From Adenanthera pavonina (taxonomy: Eukaryota; Streptophyta; Magnoliopsida; Fabales; Fabaceae), in the NCBI GenBank assembly GCA_026686845.1, contig JAIVEN010000015.1, forward strand, positions 12,009,501-12,073,500: a stretch of DNA of 64,000 nt, in the 5' to 3' direction. The first letter of the stretch is position 1. Each line of letters begins with the position of its first letter. The notes under the pieces were generated by a model that searched no databases, was not told where the DNA came from, and saw only the letters and a program-made list of their open reading frames with translations. The position numbers and the translations under genes are program-made. Shown piece after piece: positions 23,808 to 36,357 of this stretch.

Positions 23808-25264
23808 CTATTTTTGTGGTTTCAATCTCCAATGATTACAAATAGAGCAAAATAGAGTTAATACACAGACACATCTCTACTACTTCTTCCTCTACTAGCA
23901 CCACAGCAAATAAAATAGTTGTTATATGAGTAAAATATTGGATCCTTCACCTTCTTGTGTGATTGAGGAATGAATAAATATTTCACAATCAAATTATTAG
24001 ATTTTCTTTTACCTTGTATTCTAGGCAAATTATCAAGAGTTCATGAAAAACTTGTTGCTTTGCTTTTCAATTTTCAAACACAATTTACAAAAGTAAAACC
24101 ATTGGGCCATTTCACATCATTTCTTATAACCCCTTAAACCAGACAATGTAGTCAAACACACGCAGCAAATCTGAATAAACACTATGCGACGGGTCATTTA
24201 TTGATTGGGAACTTATTTTTTATGTTCAACACAACAAACCACGGGTTCAAGAAGTTGTTGATGTTCCTATTGGAAATAGTATATAAAAACAATCGGTGTC
24301 TAGAAACGTATGATAACATATTATCCTTAAGGTGTTATTCGCCCCCACTTGGTTTGCTGTAGGGATCTGACGAATCACCCCTAGGAATTATTATAAGTCC
24401 CAAAGATATCTGACAGCAACTTTAGAAACCTTGAAACACAGAATAAAACAGAGAGATTGTAAGCAAGAAGAGAGAATGTGAGTGATCTTTTCAGTCTCTG
24501 GTCTGACCCTTTTATAACAGTGAAAAATAGAAAACTGAAACATTATTGATGAACCAGTTCATTTCTGAATGTTGTAATTGAAGCGTTCAGAATATCAGAT
24601 AATATGTTGTTTCATAATGTCGTTTCAAAACGTTGCCATTTAAAATTCCATTTCTGAAAAATAATTCATTCAATATAATAATTTCAAATTTATACCATAC
24701 CAGATCTCCACCGTTAGATTAATCCAATGATCACAATGCGCCACATGTCAAGTGCTAAGTGCTTTAGATATTAAATAAATAATATTGAAATCTACTTAGC
24801 ATTTATTTTTCCATAATTATTTTAACATGTTTTGACTTCTCACTCTTATATATACTTCATAAACATTATTCTCATCCAATATGGAACTCAAGTTTTTCAA
24901 ACTATCTCTAAGAATTCCACATTTTGAGTATTGGACTAATAAACACCATTGTATACATAGTACGTTCCACCAACATTGTAGATATAAAATATGGTACAAT
25001 CAAAAGGGAAGAAAAGGATGAGCTAGTTAACAAATACAATAAGATGGAAATTTGTACGTATGACAAAATATCATACAACTGACCAATACAAGAGGCAACA
25101 TCCAAATGACCACTATGTTAATTTACTGCTCTAACAGGCGGAAATGCATTTCATTGTCACTGCCAACTGATAGTTTTAGTTGAAAGTTTCTAGCAGTAGG
25201 GAAGAGAGGTTGGCATCCAGCAGCTACATCCCACAGGGTTATATAGTGTCGAGAGCACTGCATG
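23808..25264. other. spacer with repeat-like sequence left of the copia element
   Basis: No gene recognised. The stretch 24280-24760 (TTATTCGCCCCCACTTGG, CCACCGTTAGATTAATCCAA) reads like antisense LTR or leader sequence of an old retroelement, but I see no matching partner in the window. It also contains a few chance minus-strand ORFs. Confidence 0.35.
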
Positions 25265-25269
25265 ATGCC

Positions 25270-25737
25270 TGTTGGGTTGCATTATACACCATTGATGGGT
25301 GGAAATTAAGAGCCCAAAAGGCCCAAGCCCAAATAAGAAAATAGGGTTTGTTAATTTTTTAATAATAATGAGAGGGAAGGAACGATTAATGTTAATCGTT
25401 CCCACACACCGCACAGTTGAGAAAATTAAGTGATCATGTGTTCGTACGTGAATCAGATGGAGCGTTATTTTCTGAATGAATGACTCTCTTGGAATAAGAA
25501 AAAAAGCTTACTCTTCCTCTAAGTAACGCATTCACTCTTCTCAAAAAGACTCTCTCTCCCTCTGAGAACGCTCTTACTCTTTTCTCTCAATTCTTTCTTG
25601 AGTGTATCTACGGTGAAACAAAGAATAAAGTTCGAGTGACTTTATTCCATCCGCTTGGCGTATCTTCTTTACATTCTCTCAGTGGAAGAACACTCTCAAT
25701 CAGTATGTATATCTTCCCTATATCTTTTATTCAATCA
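25270..25737 (+). repeat. 5' LTR of the copia element
   Basis: 468 bases, TGTTGGGTTGCATTATACAC to CTTTTATTCAATCA. Aligns along its length with 31710-32146 plus 37092-37119. It should contain the promoter and poly(A) signal of the element. Confidence 0.88.
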
Positions 25738-25738
25738 T

Positions 25739-25750
25739 TGGTATCAAAGC
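25739..25750 (+). other. primer-binding site (tRNA-Met type)
   Basis: TGGTATCAAAGC, one base after the 5' LTR. It matches the usual plant initiator tRNA-Met site TGGTATCAGAGC with one mismatch. Confidence 0.8.
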
Positions 25751-25984
25751 ATGTTTAGATTCTGGGCAATTCTATACCCGCTACAATTTTTATTTGCCGA
25801 TTATAAATTGTCTCTCTGAGTACCATTATTTGCATACGATATATTTTTTTATTATGAGTTTTTTGGTATATTTTTAGTATACTGTCTATATTCATAAAAT
25901 ATGCAAATAGAATTCTGTACAGGGGATCTCAATTTTAAAAATATATAAATATATATATACACGGTATAATTTTTTGGGTTCTTT

Positions 25985-26540
25985 AAAATCATCCCCTCAT
26001 GGAGAAAGAAGTACACCACCGTGTTGAGAGTGAAGAGACAAAAAAAAGGCCACTAAAATCGCGTCAAACGAACACAAGATGAGAGAAAGAATAGTGAAAA
26101 ACGTTTTGAATCCGCGGGTAAAACTAAAAAAAAATTGGGCTTACTAAAATCACACTTTTATGGACAAAAGATGACAACCATCGTGTAGAGGACGTCAAGA
26201 CGAGAAAAACGACACCAAAATCGCCTCAAACGGACGTCGAACAAAGGAGAAAATGGTGAAATATGATGGCGGGTATGTGGGTCCACCACTGGTCTGAACT
26301 GGGTCAGATTGACCCGGCTGGAGGTCAGGGACAACCTCAACGACATTTCGTTTTGCCTAATATTAAAAAAAAAACTCAACAGAAAAATGGGCTACGTAAA
26401 AAAAAAATTGGGTCGTAAATGACCAGCTCAACAAAGGGGGAAGTTAAAAAAAAAAAATTTGGGCCGAGAACATTTGGCCCAAAACAAAACAAAATAAAAT
26501 AAAATAAAATAATTTCTTTGGGCCGAGATCATTTGGTCCA
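25985..26540 (+). repeat. imperfect duplications in the copia leader
   Basis: Two diverged units about 155 bases apart: 25992-26105 and 26147-26260 share ACTAAAATCGCGTCAAACG / ACCAAAATCGCCTCAAACG and the flanking order CATGGAGAAAG..ACCACCGTG / TATGGACAAAAG..ACCATCGTG. A second pair, GGGCCGAGAACATTTGGCCC and GGGCCGAGATCATTTGGTCC, starts at 26461 and 26520. Confidence 0.65.
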
Positions 26541-26930
26541 AAAATAAAAAGCAGATGGGATTACTGACATGGCGCGTGGAGCCCATCAGCATGTGATTTG
26601 GCCACATGGAGCACATAGTCAGAAAGCAAACGACGTGTGGAGTTCACGCCCCACCCTTGCGCGTGGGTTTTTGTTTTTCCAGAATTTTTTAATTTTTTTT
26701 GTAATCTGAACCTTCTTAGGGCACGTGAGGGCGTGTCCAAGGGTATTTTGGGACACGATTTATTTCCAAAAATTCCTAAATTTGATATCTTCAATTTAAT
26801 ATACTATTTTCCTAGTTTTAAGGTAATTTCAGATCTGTTTAAAACTATTTCAGTACATAATATACATTTTTTATTTAAAAATTCTAAAATTATTTTAATA
26901 ATTCCTTCTTTTTTATTGAAGGTAACAATA

Positions 26931-27449
26931 ATGAAACTAGAGAATTCTGAAAGCAATGAAATAGTTGAATATGGTTCCCCAAATTATGAGTATTTGGAAG
27001 AACTCATTCCAGAGGATGAACCTTTTGGTGAAGATCCTGATGAGGAATTTCTAGAAGAAGAAGAAAATCCTGAGAAATTTCAAGAAGTGTATACAGATCC
27101 AAATAGGTCAAAAGAAGATGAAATTATTTTTGAAGAGCATAAAATTGAAGATTAAGAAGTAGTCCAACCCCTTACCCACTCGGTAGCCCAAGACTTAGCA
27201 AATAGGGATGCAACTAAAATAAAACATTTGAAAGACCTGTATCCAATTCTTGCAAAGTATTCACATTTTGTGGTGAATATAGAAGATGCTGAGTTCTTCG
27301 CAAACGTCATAATTAAACTAAGAGAAGATTTGAATACTCAAAGCAAGAAATATTCAGATTACACTTGGGTCGATGCGATTAATAGATTCATAAAAATATC
27401 GAATCGCACTCTTAAGAGGAAAACTATTGATTTCTGTTTTCTTGTTTAA
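26931..27449 (+). pseudogene. unidentified acidic ORF between PBS and gag of the copia element
   Basis: One frame runs from an ATG at 26931 to TAA at 27447 with a single internal TAA (27153-27155), about 172 codons in all. The first half is strikingly acidic: LEELIPEDEPFGEDPDEEF followed by LEEEENPEKF and KEDEIIFEEH. The second half is mixed and helical in character: QDLANRDATKIKHLKDLYPI, AEFFANVIIKLREDLN, YTWVDAINRFIKISN. I recognise no domain. It is upstream of and separate from gag (which starts at 27825), where plant copia elements normally have only a noncoding leader. The frame stays open upstream to 26637, so the true start is uncertain. It could be a captured host gene fragment, an extra element ORF, or a piece of an older inserted element. 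Function unknown. Confidence 0.5.
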
Positions 27450-27824
27450 TTTATGTATGGATTTTTTTATTTTTTTGTACAACGACTATGTTCTTGTATG
27501 AATTTAATTTTTTTTCTTAATATATGCTTTATTTGAGTGGGAGCTCTCAAAATATGAGTTTTTTTTTAGAGTTAATTATTCAAGTACTTGTATTAAAATT
27601 TTAATAGAAAATAGTGGTAACACTAGCATCCGTGTGATGGGAGATACACTTGTAATCTCCTGATCATGGAAATAATGAAATTATTATTATTCTAATAAGA
27701 AATAATGCAAGTATATGACATTGTATATACTACTGTGCTACATGTATATTTTATTAATATATTCTTTAGTCCAGCTTAATAATAGAAATCCTTTATGTGG
27801 GATAGTCTAGTAACTGATTTGAGA

Positions 27825-30576
27825 ATGACGACCAAGAGTATAATTGCTTAGCTGAAAAAGGAAGACAAACTAAATGGGGACAATTGCGACATCTGGAACC
27901 GAAAGGTTTCATATATATTGGAAGAACAAGATGTTGTAGAGCCACTGACTGTAGTTATGGCACAACTTGAAGCCGGCAATACTGCCCAACATAGGAGAAA
28001 CCAAGAGGTCTACATGGCCTGGAAAAGGAAGAACAGCATATCACGTATTACTATTCTAGGCACTATAGCCAATGACCTGAAGGAAGTTGGGCATGAATTG
28101 TCTGATGAACAGCAGATCCAAGCTGTCATAAGGTCACTCCCTTCAAGCTAGGAACACATGAAAGTCAACTTAACCCATAATGAGAATATAAACACTTTTA
28201 GTAATGTGGTGAAACACCTGGAACTTGAAGATGAATGTCTAGAGCCCTATAGAGCCTCTGGACAAGCCTATCTGACTGAAGAAGCAGGAACTTCTAACCC
28301 TAAGCCCAATTCAAAAAAGGGCAAGAAAAATCACAGAAAGGGTAAGAAGAATGACCCGAAATTTAAAAAGGAAATAAACCTTTCAAGAAAAGAGGGAAGA
28401 AAGGCGGAAAGAAGAAGAAGAATGACTTAAATAAGGTTAAGTGCTATTCCTGCCTGAAAATGGGTCATTTTGCAAGGGATTGCCCAGTGCAAAATGAACG
28501 TAAAAAGGTATTAGTGAATTATGTTAATTCACATATATCTTATGTTTCAAGTACTATTTTTTTAACAAAAACTATTTATTCTTCTTGGATAATTGACTCA
28601 GGCTCCACAGACCACGTGAGCAGAGATCAAGGATCCTTTGTAGAGTACCGTCGGTTACCAAATCAAAACAAGTGGCTTTATGTTGGTAATAACGCGAGAA
28701 TTGAGATGAAAGGCATAGGAACTTGCAAATTAACTTTGTGAGGTGGGAAAACCTTGATCCTTTACGATGTACTCCATGCACCTGACATCCGACGAAACTT
28801 AATTTCTATTTCCTGCTTATTAATTTATGGGTTTAATGTAAATTTTCATGGTAAGGTAGCAGACATTTCATTAAGGACAACCTTTTATGGTTCAGCTTTT
28901 CTTTCAAAGAAGTTCTTTGTAATAAACATTGTGGATGATTTTTATATGCATGATTGCTTTGCAACTTCTTCCAATTCAAATGTTGATATGAATGCTTGGC
29001 ATGCTAAATTAGGACATATTAATCAAAATAGAATAATTAAACTAGCTAAAGAAGGATTGTTAGGTACAATTGATAAAATGGAAATGTCCTTGTGTGAGCA
29101 TTATCTAGCTGGTAAAGCAACTGGAAAACCATTTGGAACTGGAACTAGGGCAGAAACTCAGTTGCAATTAATCTATTCAGATGTTTGTGGTCCTATGAGT
29201 GTGAGGGAAAAACATGGAGCTATTTATTTCATCACTTTCACTGATGATTACTCGCGATTTGGTTATATCTATTTGATGTTGCATAAATCTGAAGCACTAG
29301 AATGTTTTAGATGATACATGAACTTAGTTGAAAATCAAATGGACAAGAAAATCAAAGCATTAAGAATCGATCACGGATGTGAATATTTATCGGCTCAATT
29401 CAAAAAGCTCTATGAAGAAAAGGGAATAGTAAGACAACTTACAATCTCTAGCACCCCACAACAAAATGGTGTAGCCGAAAAAAGAAATAGAACATTACTA
29501 GACATGGTTAAGTCCATGATGACACAAGCCAATCTACCCATTTCGCATTGGGGAGATGCAATTTTAACAACAGTTTTCATACTTAACCGTGTGCCCTCAA
29601 AATCGGTCACATCAATACCCTATGAGTGATGGACAAATCGTAAGCTGGATTTAAATATTTTAAAACCCTGGGGGTCGGCAGCTTATGTCTATGATCCTTC
29701 CCACGAATATGGAAAGCTAGGTCCAAGAGGGAAGAAATGTATCTTTATTGGATACTCTGAATAATCTAAGGGTTACGTTTTCATTGGAGAAAACCAGGAT
29801 GGAAGTGTGACTGAAATAGAATCTAGAGATGCAATATTTCTAGAAAATTAATTTCCTAGCAGGGGTAAGGTGGATTGTACAGAGATACATGAAGAAACTG
29901 AGGAATAAGTTTATATACCTCAACCTCTTAATTCGAGTAGGAGCTCACAAGGACCAGTGCAAGATTCTGTTCAAGAACAGAACAACTTACAAGAGATCCC
30001 ACTGCGGAGAAGTAACAGAAAAAGTGTACCAAAGAGATGTTTCCCAATAGAAGGGACTGCACTTATAGTTATCCCACAAGATTATGATGAGCCTAGTTCA
30101 ATATATGAGACTTTATTATGCCTTGCTAGTAATGAATGGAAGAAAGCAATGGAAGAGGAAAATGAGGATAAACCAAGTTTAAGATTTGGTCAATCTTCCA
30201 TCTGGACGTAAGGCAATTGGGAATAAATGAGTTCTCAAAATTAAGAGAAATACAGATGGATCGATTGAACGATACAAGGCTCGATTAGTGGCAAAATGGT
30301 ATACTCAACAGGAAGGTATAGATTATGAAGATACTTTTTCACCTGTTGTGCGCTTTAACTCCACAAGACTAATTCTGGCAATAGTAGCAAGTTTAAATTT
30401 AGAATTACATCAGATGGATGTAAAAACCATAATTTTGTAAGAGATGCCATAGCATAGAAAAGTGTTACAATTCGCCATATTCCTACACGTCAAATGATAG
30501 CTGATCCCCTAACCAAGCCAATACCTAGAGATATATATGTTGATCATGTAAAATCACTTGGTATTTGTAGGATATG
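27825..30576 (+). pseudogene. copia gag-pol polyprotein, inactivated
   Basis: Gag starts at ATG 27825 (MTTKSIIA, then a TAG) and continues KLNGDNCDIWNRKVSYILEE. SISRITILGTIANDLKEVGH lacks roughly 60 residues expected between these blocks in related gag proteins, an internal deletion. A CCHC zinc knuckle, CYSCLKMGHFARDC, is at about 28441. The protease DSGSTDHVS is at about 28600; the pre-integrase HAKLGH at 29000; the integrase core SDVCGPMS, FTDDYSRFGYIYL, then STPQQNGVAEKRNRTLLDMV to about 29515. Reverse transcriptase begins (ARLVAKWYTQQEGIDYEDTF, SPVVRF, QMDVK at about 30420) and then jumps within about 40 bases to the RNase H end (IRHIPTRQMIADPLTKPIPR). Most of RT and RNase H is therefore deleted. 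At least eight in-frame stops and a frameshift near 30170-30185 are also visible. Confidence 0.88.
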
Positions 30577-31709
30577 ATGTAACACAAATCTCTATAATGA
30601 TCAATTATATGAATAAAATTAAGTGCATTTTTCTATAATTGAGTCATTTAAATACATATATTTATGAAAATATACAACGTCTAGTATGTCGTACATATTG
30701 ATAAGGTTAGCTTTCTCACACGAGCAACTGCCTTTGACACTCATGAAGAGTGGGCAAAGATGAGACATTTTTTGTATTAACTAGTAAATCTACAAGAGGG
30801 CAGATATGACAGTTAAACAATACAAAATAAGTCACCTGACAAAAGAAGAGAATAGGTCGAGATGAGATCCAATAAATATAAATTTTGGATTGAATTATGA
30901 ATATCCACAATCCATAATACATGTAACCAGATGATGAATTCTCCAACAAAGACGTTATGATAAGTGGAAGCATTGGTAGAATTCGGGTTAGACACTGTGT
31001 GTGTCTAAAGTTAAATCTGTATGGTGTTAACAATAAATCAAAATCGACATACGCTCTTATGTGATAAGAGTAATACCGTAGCATGCAATTTATACTACAT
31101 GTATTTTAAAATCGCAATTGGGAAGCAAGTGAATAGATCCCTACTTCATTACTGTGTGAGTTCCTGAGAGGAATAAATTCTCTCATTAATGTCCTTATGA
31201 CTTTGACATTTTCATGGAAAATGATTCAATGTTAGCTACTTTAGCATATATCCAATGGTCATGATAAATTCGATCAAAAGGTATTATGCTAGGATAGCAA
31301 TTGTTTTATATTGAAATGAAATATGGACGAAAGGAAAATTATCTGAATATATACACACTTATACTGGTGTCTAGGACATGTCTGTTAAGAAGTTATGATG
31401 TTAACATCTTAAGTGTAGACACTAAGTATGCAAGAGAAATGCAATCTAATTTTATGTAAAAACTTATGAGGGATTAGATTTGCCATGGATGAAAGTGTAT
31501 ATGGGTAAATCTATGATATTCAAGGAATAATACATAAACAAGATAAATGCGAAATACATAAGGTGATTCTGTGCTGGTCCTTGAAAAGGATTTCTAGTAT
31601 AAGAATACCTAGTTACAGACGTCATGCCCATGCGGTCATGGTAAAGCACTTAATATGAAATGGAAAGGAAGAATTGTAAGAGGTTAACCCATCAAGTATG
31701 AGTAGGAGA
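30577..31709 (+). other. copia 3' noncoding region
   Basis: About 1.1 kb between the pol remnant and the 3' LTR with no coding signal. A weak purine tract, AGTAGGAGA, at 31701-31709 abuts the LTR and is the probable polypurine tract. Confidence 0.55.
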
Positions 31710-33274
31710 TGTTGAGTTGCATTATACACCCTTGATGGGTGGAAGTTAAGAGCCCAAAAGGTCCAAGTCCAAATAAGAAAACAGGGTTTGCTAATTTTTT
31801 ATTAATAATGAGAGGGAGGGAACGATTAATGTTAACTATTCCCACACACTGCACGGTTGAGAAAATTAAGTGATCGTGTGTGCGTACGTGAATCAGATGG
31901 AATGTTATTTTCTGAATGATTGACTCTCTTGGAATAAGAAAAAAAGCTGACTCTTCCTCTAAGTAATGCACTCACTCTTCTCAGAAACTATCTCTCTCTC
32001 GGGAATGCTCTCACTCTTTCCTCTCAATTCTTTCCTGAGTGTATTTACGGTGAAACAGAGAATAAAGTCCGAGTGACTTTATTCCATCCGCTTGGCGTAT
32101 CTCCTTCACATTCTCTCAGTGAAAGAACATTCTCGATCAGTATATATGTAACACCCCTCATGATTTCTTCCTTGATATTGTGTTCAGGATCAAAGGAAAC
32201 AGGACGGAGGAAGGCTCAAGTGGACTCTGGAAGAACTCCACGCCGCAGCGAGAAGCAGGGCCGCCACGGTGAGAACCATTCCAGTGGCATTGTTCCGGAT
32301 GAACTGGTGGAGCCGCGGTGAGGTATGCTGAGGCCGCGGCGAGAGTCGGAAAATTTGTTTAAATCCAGATCATTTCGGACAAACGGAAAGAAAAAGAAAT
32401 GAAGGAAATCGAGGGAGACCGCGAGGAACAGTGCTAGGGTTTGAGATTTTCGGTGTCTAGGAGTGATTTTCGGGCCTCAAGAGCTTGGATTCAAGTTGGT
32501 AAGTGTTCTCTACCCCTCCCTCTCCATTTTCTTCGGTTGAAGTTTGGGATTTTTGGTGTTAAGGTTGGATTTCTGGTTTAGGGTGAAATCCACCGATTGA
32601 AATGGATGATTTGAGGTTAAGGAAGTGTGTTTTGGTATTCTTGTTGCTTGGGTGTGAGTTTTGAAGGGTTTATGTATGATTTGAGCTTAACCCTAGGTTG
32701 TTTTTGGTTAGAGCTCTTGGGAATCCGAAGTGTATGTGGTTGTGTATTGTTTGAGTGATCCCTAAGAGCTTATTGGTGCATGAGAAGGGTGTTAGAACCT
32801 TGGGTCAGGTTGATGTGGTTAAATTGTGATATTTGGATTTTTGGTACTTTGTGTTAATGGAAGAATTGTGATATTGTGAAAGTTGTGGGCTAATCGAGAG
32901 GGGTTCACGTGTATTGGACAATTCAAGAAAGTTTGTGGAACTCACGTGTGTGATATTGACAACTTGAGATAACCGGGTGTTTATTTATATTGTATTGATT
33001 ATGTTATATGATAGTATGTATGTTTGTGTATATATATATATGTCTCTTTCATACCACGATATTGATGTGTTTGTGTGTACCATTTTTATATATCGTGGTA
33101 TGTATACAGTTAGATGATGATGATGTTGATATGATGTGATATGATGCATATATGACATTATGATGATGATATGATGATACATGAGCATCACCATATGACA
33201 TTGTGAGACTGTGATCTATGGTGGATGGAGTGGTGATGATGTGATGATGATATGATGAACGATGATATATATAT

Positions 33275-35968
33275 GTTAGGGAGGATAAGGTTGGATTATA
33301 TATATATATGTTAGGGAGGATAAGGTTGGTGTAACGCCTCATACTTAGACTTATTTCCCATGTATTAAACTATATTTAAGTCCATTAATACTTGATTAGA
33401 GACTTGATTATATAAAACAACTTAAACCAATTTATTTCATTTCGGGTAACATTCCCTTGGTTAACTTCTTTTTACCCAGTGAACTTTGAAAATTCATAAC
33501 TAAATCAATAAAAATCATATTGATATGGTTCAAGTCTCTAAATATAGCTTAAAAGATTCTATACATGGTAAAAATGTTGAACAGGGAAGTTACTTGGTCA
33601 ACTTATCCAGTAAGTTCGTATTACATGCACTGTAGCAATGGTCATTTTGAAAAATTTCTGATTCTGACCATAACTTTGAAAAATCACCATAAATCATACA
33701 TAACTCCAAATTGAGTGATCTTTGTGTCTATGAAAAGCTACACATGTCTAGTTTTCATACATATGAAACACTAATACATTGAACATATCGATGTATGTAC
33801 AGTACTTCGAATTGTCAACCATGTTCAGAAAGGTCTCTTGCATTCTCCCAACATTCCAAAATACACACTCATATATACATAAATAGTCATGACTTGCCTT
33901 TATCTTACATGATACTCCATAAGAACTTAGAGAAAAATATTAACATGGAAGCATAGCATGATCATATCCCATAAGGTTTTACATAACCTCTCATATAATA
34001 GTATCAACCTAAGTATCATTAGCTTGAATATTACTTTGCTTCTCCTTGCCTTTCCTTTCTTGGGTAATCTTGCCATAACTTGAACCTAAAATTGGTTAGA
34101 CATTTGGAGAGGGGTGAGATTCAAAGAATCTCAGTAGTAACTACCATCATACACACATATCATCATATATATTGCAAGTATTCATCTCAAAACACATTAA
34201 GCATGCAATCAAATCATTTTGGCATAACCATTTTATAAAAATTTGGGCAGCACTTCCCCTTGTATTTCGACATATCCAGGGCCACATTACCCTTCAAACA
34301 ATCCAACCAACAATGCCAAATCATCACAAGACAACATTCCAAACATTAAACACATCATTCAAACCAAGCAACATCAATGATAATACATAAGCATAGATAG
34401 GTGAGTTAACTACCTTTGGGCTTTCCACTAATCTCCAAACTTTGCAAACCTTTTCCTTGATCTTCTAACACTCCTTTGGATCCTATAGCATAATCAAATA
34501 ATGCCATTAACCACTAATTATCCAATTTCATTCATAAAGTGCTCACTTGAACTAAAATTTGCACTTTGTTATCCATCATGCATTCCTTGCACAACATACT
34601 TGTTCTAACCTATTTTGGACCCAAGGAATCCATTTTTGAGGTCAAAAACTTGAAATTCCCTTCCTATAATGAACCCTAATTGGGCAGAAAATTATCATAA
34701 ATTATAGAAAAATAACTAACCGATTAATTTGTAATCCAATGATATATTCTTGCACCTTATGGCCTATATAACCCTTTTCATGGCTTAGTTTTTCCATACC
34801 TTCATTTTCTCTCTCTACTCTCTCTCTAGGTAGCAACTTTCAGCAAGAAAATAGAGGGAAAATAACCATTAAAATCCCTCAAAATTGCTAAGAGACACAA
34901 GAAAAGGGTTGTAAGATAATACCTTGAAATTTTGGGACAAATCTTGTAATATTCTCTTTTCCCCTTTGCTCTTTCTCTCTCACGCGTTCCTGCTTTCTTC
35001 TCCACTGAAGCAGCGTCTCTTTCTCGTGGGGGAAGATGAAATGATGGTTTAAGATGATAATTATATGATATAATAACTTAATTTACTTTTATTTCCATTT
35101 TCATTTACTTTTCTTTTCAAAAAGCTTTTCCAACAATTCCCTTCATGTCCCATTCAGAAATCATACGTGTTTCATCCTCCTTCTGGCCAAAAATTGTTTA
35201 AATAATATTTATGGATCAAAATACCCTTTACCGATTAAATTTACCCGTACCGATTGGGTATTTTTGCCAAAACTATCATTACATTGGTAAAGAATTATCC
35301 AACCATTACTTTTGGTCCAAAACCATTATCTAGACCCAAAATATATTTTAACAAATTCCAATCATTGTCCTTGGATCAATACTGTCTTTTCCTGTAGTCT
35401 AAACTGACTTTTATCGGGTAAAATATTAATATTAAATCCTAATCACCCAATAAATATGATTTTGACCTTAATAAATTTCATACTATATTTCATTGGGTCT
35501 AACTCATTAAGAGCTTCATTTTGACTATAATTTTTTATATTTACAAAAATGCCCTTGACTCGGGACTAATTTATAATTTTTAAAACTTTCGGGTCATTAG
35601 GTGTAATTTACCCCAAAATTCATAAATTCTCCTTCAACCTTCTCCTGCGTCCACCGACTTGAATATTTTATATTATATATATATTTTTTTTCTTTTCCTT
35701 TTTCCTTTTCTCTTTTCTTTTTCTTTTTTTTTTTCTTCCAGGGGCAAAATCGTCATTTTCTTCTTTTTCCTTTCAACTGAGATAATTGACCTCTTTATCC
35801 TATTTCATGCCAAATAATACACATCCATTTTTACAAATTCTTTATAGATTTCAAAATATTGAGCCTCGATTATCCATAAAAATTTCAGGATGTTACAGTT
35901 AGACTATATATATATATATATGTTAGGGAGGATAAGGATAGATGATATATGTGTTAGGGAGGATAAGG
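33275..35968 (+). repeat. four copies of GTTAGGGAGGATAAGG, split by the inner element
   Basis: The 16-base core occurs at 33275, 33310, 35922 and 35953, each preceded by an AT run. Spacing is 35 and 31 bases within each half. The inner insertion landed between the second and third units. Confidence 0.85.
33330..35897 (-). mobile_element. solo-LTR-like insertion (Tekay/Del-type), inner, reversed
   Basis: Read on the minus strand it starts TGTAACATCCTGAAATTTTT and ends AAGTATGAGGCGTTACA, 2568 bases. Flanks are GTTGG (33325-33329) and GTTAG (35898-35902), a 4 of 5 target duplication. It carries, in reverse, the same TTACT..TGAGA..TCTCACCCC..CTCTCC block (34106-34143) as the outer element, which fixes its opposite orientation and shows the two are related. 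No coding region; the 72-codon + ORF at 34172 is chance. It interrupts the outer element and is therefore the youngest of the three nested insertions. Confidence 0.7.
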
Positions 35969-36357
35969 ATGGGGTCCCTGCAAGGGTGACATGCATCTTA
36001 TTCATTTCACATTGCATTCATGAGTTGCATGAGATATATGTATATGTATATATATTTGTGTGTGATTGTTTCCGGTTACTGAGACATTGTCTCACCCCCT
36101 CTCCCATAAACTAATCTTTCAAGTGACGGTTCGGGCACTAATCCGGAGAAGCCACGAGAGTAGCTGTGTACGTGGGAATAGTCTATGTAGTGTATGTATT
36201 TTATATATGTATCTTATGCCAAGTATGATAGAATGGGTTATAATGGATAAATGATATGGTTGGGGTTGTTTATGAATGTATGTTGTTGGGAGCTTGGTTA
36301 TGAATAGATGGTTGTATGTTGTGTGTGATGTGTGATGAAAGTTGGTTTGTTTGAGGG

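Noticed and set aside
24280..24760. Possible LTR fragment left of the copia element
   Set aside because: Sequence style suggests an old retroelement, but no partner LTR, PBS or target duplication was found, so it is not called as a mobile element.
33110..33250. GATGATGAT array considered as a CRISPR-like or satellite repeat
   Set aside because: Simple low-complexity trinucleotide drift within an LTR-like element; no regular unit and spacer pattern.
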